64,000 nt of DNA from Chrysomallon squamiferum (lineage: Eukaryota; Mollusca; Gastropoda; Neomphalida; Peltospiridae), in contig CM022672.1 of assembly GCA_012295275.1 (NCBI GenBank), positions 3,457,443 through 3,521,442 of the forward strand, read 5' to 3'. Every line of letters begins with the position of its first letter. Within the stretch, counting starts at the first letter, position 1. Below the pieces are notes generated by a model. That model was given only the letters and a program-made list of their open reading frames with translations. It searched no databases and was not told the origin of the DNA. Shown piece after piece: positions 55,527 through 64,000 of the stretch. The translations under genes were made by a program, and so were the position numbers.

Positions 55527-55897
55527 TAACACAAAAAAAAGTAATTGTGATGTCTTAGAATAATACCAAAAACAATGGCTAAAACATACTATCACAATTA
55601 AACTCACAGCAGAGACATAAAATAAAATTCAATTGCTTGGTGTTTTAAATCCCACCTGTTCGTATGATAAACTATGTATGCTGATAAAATATAGGAAAGT
55701 TAAATTTAACTCTGGACTAAATTTGGTTTCATAAAATACTTTAAATGGTTAATAATACCAATTTATCAAAATTAAATAATTAACTTGTCAAAATAAGTCT
55801 AGTAATGTACCAACACATAATTGTGGTAGTATTCAATGTTTTTGTAACACTGCTTTTTGAGACACTTGTGATGCCAGAAATATTCATATTTATATAC

Positions 55898-56079
55898 ATA
55901 TTTCACTTGGTGAACTGTGGCATGTGGCAACCCAAGATCAAAATTTGGCTCTATATCAGGACCAACAACATGCTGTTATATAGTCCTACCACTGTGTATG
56001 TATGTATGTATACATACATACATACATACATACATACACAGTGGTAGGACTATAACAGCATGTTCACCAAGTGAAATAT
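55898..56079. repeat. Nested inverted repeat with a (TATG)/(CATA) microsatellite core
   Basis: The outer arms 55898-55915 and 56062-56079 are exact reverse complements (ATATTTCACTTGGTGAAC). The inner arms start at about 55968 and end at about 56064. They pair across a TATG/CATA tetranucleotide core with one two-base difference. About 52 bases lie between outer and inner arms on the left only, so the element is asymmetric. Confidence 0.9.
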
Positions 56080-56287
56080 TTTCCCAAATGTGGTTATATT
56101 AACTCTGAGAAGACTGTGCTTAGTGAAAGTGTGATATGAAGATGTATCCATGTATATACATGTATATCTATCTATAGTGTTATGTTGGTTATTGATTATT
56201 AACAAATGATTCATTGATCTCATAAATTTCCAAGAACAGGTTCATTTGAACTGAGGAGAACTGACTTCCATCACTACATACATATAT

Positions 56288-56289
<2 letters not shown>

Positions 56290-56336
<47 letters not shown>
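56290..56336. repeat. (AC)n microsatellite
   Basis: About 23 uninterrupted CA units. Confidence 0.96.
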
Positions 56337-56338
<2 letters not shown>

Positions 56339-56971
56339 TCTTGAAGATTAACAGAAAAATCATCTATGAAAGATAAAAGAAAAGGAAAAGAGAAATTTAA
56401 ATCTAATGTTTAAATTGTTGAACTGAACAAAAATGTTTGGTGCATCCATGTTGTTGTATTTTTTTGATCTGTTAAACTATTTTCTGTTCATTCTTTTTCT
56501 TTTTTATGTGGAAATTATTCTGAGAAAGAACATTTTTGTATCCCAAATATAATTTTTTTTTTTCATTAAGTTGTAGAAATGATCAGAACATTATACTTGT
56601 AAATGATTAATTTTATATGAATAGTCCAAAAATAAAATAAATCAATAAACAACAATAAATAAATAATTTAAAAACGAAAAAGGTAAAAGAAATATGTGTC
56701 ACCCAAGATTAAACTTATGGGAACTGAAAAATTATTATTGTTTCCAACTGGAAGGTGTTACTTTCACTGAAATCAAAATAGTTTAGAAACCAAGAGTAAA
56801 ACTGTTGAAGTTTAAATAATTATTCTAGAAATTTTATTGTTTCTCTGTTATTTTAAATGTCTGTCACATCATATAAATATTAAATGTTCAGCTTCACGGG
56901 TGTTTGAAGTAGTTTAGCAATATTTTATTTATTTATTTTTAAATTTATTATTTTTTTTAATTTTTTGTTGT

Positions 56972-57123
56972 TATTTGTTAAGTTAAAAATAGAAACTTTC
57001 AAATTAGGAAATTATTTTAACATAATTCAGGAAGTATACTAGCTGTATGTACATCATTTATTCATTTGTTAAGAATAGAAACTTTCAAATTAGGAAATTA
57101 GTTCAACATAATTCAGGAAGTAC
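56972..57123. repeat. Imperfect tandem duplication, period about 86 bp
   Basis: A segment containing AGAAACTTTCAAATTAGGAA and then CATAATTCAGGAAGTA occurs twice, starting near 56972 and 57063, with small indels and a few substitutions. Confidence 0.85.
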
Positions 57124-60100
57124 ATCCCTTGTAATTTCCAAGTACTTTACATTTTGTCTATTATGAAAAAGTCGTTTTGAGGGATTTTTTTTTTTTGTGC
57201 ATGAGTTTTGATGTGAATTGCTTTTCTATTTTCTTTAAATTATGTTGTTGACAGAAAAGTTTGTGTATCTGATTAAGTTAGCTAATTAACTGAAGTGTCA
57301 GACTGAATATTAAAATCCATTGCAGACTGAGTATCTCCTAGCTCAAATACCCGAATGTGGAAGTGTTTCGAGTATCAGAATGTTTCTGCTTTCGGAATAA
57401 TATAAAGTTTATAAAGTTCATAAAAAGTTTATAATCTTTGGTTAGTTTTATATATTTTTAATAATTCTATGCATGATACAAAGCTTGTGTTTACTAAAGA
57501 ATCCAGAAATTATATGTTGTTCTAAGCTCTTCCAAACCAAAGTTTCAGCTGTTTTAATTTTGGATACAGGAACAGCAACCTTTATTTGTATGTAGCATAA
57601 AACAGTTGTTGTGTTTGCATGTTACTCTTTATTTTCGTTATCATACTTTTTTGCTTTTATTAAATTTATTTTTGTATTTTTCTTTTTTCACAATAAAGCA
57701 TCATGGTTTGTGAATACAAATGAGTTATTTTATGTCCCAAGAGCTATCTATTAAGGATAGCCTAAGTCGTGTAATTCTGTATTTCAGTTCTTAGATGTTA
57801 AATATTTAAAAAGTGGTTAGTTATTTAATATATATTTTTATAAATAATGTTTGGATGTGTTGCTTAAAAGAAAAGTAATTGTAATTCTAAAAAAATGAAA
57901 CTAGATGACCTTTTCTGTGACTTTTCCACTCCAATTTAATCTAAATTCCAGATAAAATAAATAAATAAATAATAATTACGATGAAAAAAAAAAAAAAAAA
58001 ATCGTTTATATTTGTATATCAGTGTTAGGGTTTCCAGATAGCAAGCCATCAAAACATTTTAAACTAATAATATTAAAAAATTATTAATTCTGTCATAAAC
58101 TTTATAAATGCATTTTATTAAAGCAACCAGTTAAATAAAGTTGTATAAGATTTTACCACATCAGAATTTTGTTTATAACTTGATAAAAACTTCAGAACAT
58201 CTAAATTAAATCCAATTTAAACTCATTTATTGTATATCCTGTACTAAGACTAACCTACACTGTGAATTTGATATCTACATAAAAGGACAAGCACCTTGTT
58301 GCCTATCCAGTTTGATTTTCTTAACAGCACTTATAATCAGATTAAGACCTATACCTTGGATTGTTACTTCTCCATATCTTCATAAAATATTTTACATTTT
58401 TCTTTTTTTTCTTATTAATTTTTTTTTAATAGTGATTTATGAAAAACAAAATAAAACAAAATCAGTCATTTTATATATATATATATTTATATCACAATAA
58501 CTTATATTATTTAAAGTATTTAAGTTCATTGTTTACATTACTTCAGTGAAGAAATATAAATCAAGGCAGGCACAGAACTGGTAGAAGTAAAACAAAGTAA
58601 TAAATTAAAAGAGCTTACTTAATGTTTCAATAAACATGTATCAAATAAAAAAAATAAAAAATAAAAAAATAGTTATAACTTTATAAAGATATTCATATTT
58701 AAAATAAATATACTTATAAAACTGTCATAGAAGTGTAAACTTTTGTAGTTGCAGAATTGTATGTTCTACTTTAAAGCATTAGGATGAAAACTACAAAAAA
58801 GAGTTACTAAATCATGGAAAAAATAGCTAATAAGGAATGCACAGACATCTTCCAAACATTTCCTTCCAGAATAATTTTTGTCTTGTCTGTTTCCCACAGT
58901 TTCAATACTTGAATTAAACATATTTATAATTTCTAAAGAGTATAATTAAATCATTTTTTAAATTATTTTACTCTTATAATGTCACCAAAAATCAAGTACA
59001 AATACTTAATATTTCAACTCTACAATATTATCAACTTCACATTTTTCTGTATTTTAAATAAATAATTATTTTAATCTATGAAAAAGGGCAGATGAAAGAT
59101 ATTTATTTTTACACATAAATAACATTTGATTAAATTCAAAAAAATAATTAAAATATTTCATAAAATGGACTTTGTTAAAAGTAAGGCATTAAACTTTTGA
59201 AGAGACAAATTATACTTTAAATGTTAAACAGCAATCATCAAAACTACATCATACTGTTATTCCCATCATTAACACATGCCAGTAGTAGAAATATTTCCAT
59301 CAGATAATGTCCACTCAGGATTCTGAATCATTATCCATTGAGAAAAAACAATAATGTCAATAATAAAAACAGAAAAGAATTATCATCAAAAACGTCTGAA
59401 CTAAAAATTAGTCTTCATATTATAACATGGTTTTATAAAAGTACAAAACTAGTGAAAAAACTAATTTTATATGAATATACACAGTTCAGACAAAATTTAT
59501 AAATCATAAGGTATTATTACAAAGTTATCTCTGGATAACACATGATAATAGCTCAAAAAAAAGAAAAAATAAATAAATAAAAAAAAAAATTAAAAAAAAT
59601 TAAAAAGGTGATAATTAAGATATACCTTATTTAAGAATAAATTATGTGTTTACTACAGTTGTACCTTCTGTGGTAGGGATTTCTGTAACACATATAACAA
59701 TGTAACATGATATTTTAATAAAACTTATGTATCACTGATACTGGATTAGCCGCACCACACTGAGGCAGCAATAATTAAGCCAGCTTTTCTTCTGTCTGGA
59801 ATATTACATGGATCAGTACACTGCCATCTCTTGTTGTTCGATCCTTAGATCTGGAGCAACCCTTGGCTAATGTTCACAACAGAAAAAATAACAACCCCAA
59901 AAAACCCTCATTCTTACAGCTGAACTCTGGAATACAGTGCATTATTATCTTTCCTGCTCAATGAAGTAGATAACCACATAACAGTTCTGGTTCACTGCAT
60001 ACATTAAATCTTGATACTTTGTTTTGTTGGATCAGTAACATTAATCATATTTGTTCTTTGAATCACTGAAGTGATTCAGTTGAATTATCAACAGTTTGAT

Positions 60101-60133
60101 AGTAATAACTTATATTTTTTACTGGTTCATATA

Positions 60134-63154
<3,021 letters not shown>

Positions 63155-63792
63155 TTTTATTATCACCCCAAAAGCGACATGCAAATCAAATAATAAATAT
63201 ACGAAAACTGTCACATAATAAATAAATAATAATGAACTTTAAACTCTTAAATCCAGTTGTTCAAAAAAATTGCAAGACTGATGCTGTTGTCATTTAAAAA
63301 TGAAAGAAATATCGACGCGATATACATATTATATATCGTTGTTTTGAGTTTCTTCTGTAAACCTAACTCGTACAACATAAAATAAAAGCTATATCCTATT
63401 AAAAACACATATGTTGAAGGAAGTAAAGTTAGGACTGACAAAGCCAAAGCATTCTGGGACGAGCGCACCTGCGGTTGCTATGGCTAGACTTATCACATAT
63501 TAATGTCTGCGGAAGAATATTGGCTCAGATATGAATTCATTTCAAATAAAAACAAATACATGGTCATAGTAGTACACTGAAAACAATTTAATAAAAATTT
63601 AAAGTAATTTTCTAAATAAGTTTTCACCTTATTATTTTGTAATTGATTATATATATATTTCTAAGGATTACGGTATCCGTTAACGTTTGTCACCAAATGA
63701 TCCATGACTTTACAGACGCTTGCAAGTATTTGTTATGTTTAATTAAAATCTGCATGTAGTGGTACACTTTTTGGATTCTGTATAACGTTGTC
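63155..63792. promoter_or_regulatory. Probable bidirectional promoter, PACRGL and a rightward gene
   Basis: Only 638 bases separate the PACRGL start codon from the next plus-strand start codon. CpG-containing sequence clusters at 63,310-63,325 (ATCGACGCG) and 63,455-63,480 (GGGACGAGCGCACCTGCGG). CATTCTGGGA at about 63,450 resembles the ZNF143-type ACTACAATTCC family only loosely. Promoter function is inferred from the arrangement and base composition. Confidence 0.45.
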
Positions 63793-63841
63793 ATGGATAG
63801 CAGTATTCGAAGTTTGCTCAGTTCTGCTGAAAAGTTTACAG
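63793..63841 (+). CDS. Probable first coding exon of a gene running off the right edge
   Basis: ATG at 63793 opens 16 codons (MDSSIRSLLSSAEKFT plus a split codon) and ends at a donor G/GTAATA (63842). Location beside a CpG-bearing promoter, head-to-head with PACRGL, supports a real gene start. The peptide is too short to identify the product. It could be a chance ATG with a donor-like sequence. Confidence 0.4.
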
Positions 63842-64000
63842 GTAATATGAAAAAATGACATACAATATTTTCCATTTGTTTGCAGGTGTTTTCGGAAGTG
63901 ATATATTTTCGGAATTTACTTGCACATGGTAGATAAAAGATCTGTATTGATATTTTTGTATAGTTAAAATCATGACAGATCCTTTTGGGGTGACTTAAGT
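63842..64000 (+). other. Intron start of the right-edge gene, nothing recognised
   Basis: AT-rich sequence following the putative donor; no further exon is visible before the window ends. Confidence 0.4.

Larger units (their letters stand above)
55527..60133. other. Spacer between the unassigned gene and PACRGL
   Basis: Non-coding, AT-rich. It contains the 3' UTR of the upstream gene (AATAAA at 55621), a large nested inverted repeat (55898-56079), an (AC)n tract (56290-56336), an imperfect tandem duplication (about 56972-57123) and A/T runs (for example 57984-58001 and 59576-59590). The left part of PACRGL's 3' UTR should also be here. No gene was recognised on either strand. Confidence 0.65.

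Noticed and set aside
55805-56102. Two small plus-strand frames
   Set aside because: They run through the inverted repeat and its tetranucleotide core and have no coding character.

Overview
This is a strongly AT-rich, intron-rich, repeat-littered stretch of animal nuclear DNA. It shows GT-AG introns, the standard code, long introns and UTRs, many microsatellites, and metazoan gene families. Nothing looks bacterial, viral or organellar. The short introns of otherwise conserved genes and a decayed element resembling a molluscan SINE around 9.48-9.64 kb point to an invertebrate, plausibly a mollusc. The species cannot be fixed from sequence alone.

Layout. (1) 0-32 kb, minus strand: one long gene of the FAM53 family. 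Two coding exons lie near 0.8-1.8 kb. The N-terminal coding exon is about 10 kb upstream at 12.1 kb. A chain of candidate non-coding 5' exons runs back to a CRE/CCAAT promoter-like patch near 31.8 kb. The C-terminal exon lies beyond the left edge. (2) 34.1-36.7 kb, plus strand: a complete six-exon DPCD gene (200 aa). (3) 37.7-40.1 kb, minus strand: a small zinc-finger protein gene, convergent with DPCD. (4) 42.1-47.6 kb, plus strand: an eight-exon CACUL1 gene (CDK2-associated cullin-domain protein, 268-270 aa). It has one GC-AG intron and a tandem splice donor. (5) 50.6-55.6 kb, plus strand: a three-coding-exon gene for a 1,389-aa Ser/Asn-rich protein that I cannot assign to a family. (6) 60.1-63.2 kb, minus strand: a complete seven-exon PACRGL gene (241 aa). 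(7) At 63.8 kb, plus strand, a probable first coding exon of another gene starts and runs off the right edge, in head-to-head arrangement with PACRGL.

The genes do not form a pathway. DPCD and PACRGL both belong to cilium-linked families, CACUL1 to the cell cycle, and FAM53 to nuclear regulation. The remaining sequence is introns and spacers with microsatellites, a few local tandem duplications, two notable inverted repeats, and weak SINE-like remnants. I found no CRISPR array, no convincing tRNA or rRNA gene, and no intact transposon ORF. The item most worth following up is the unrecognised 1,389-aa protein.
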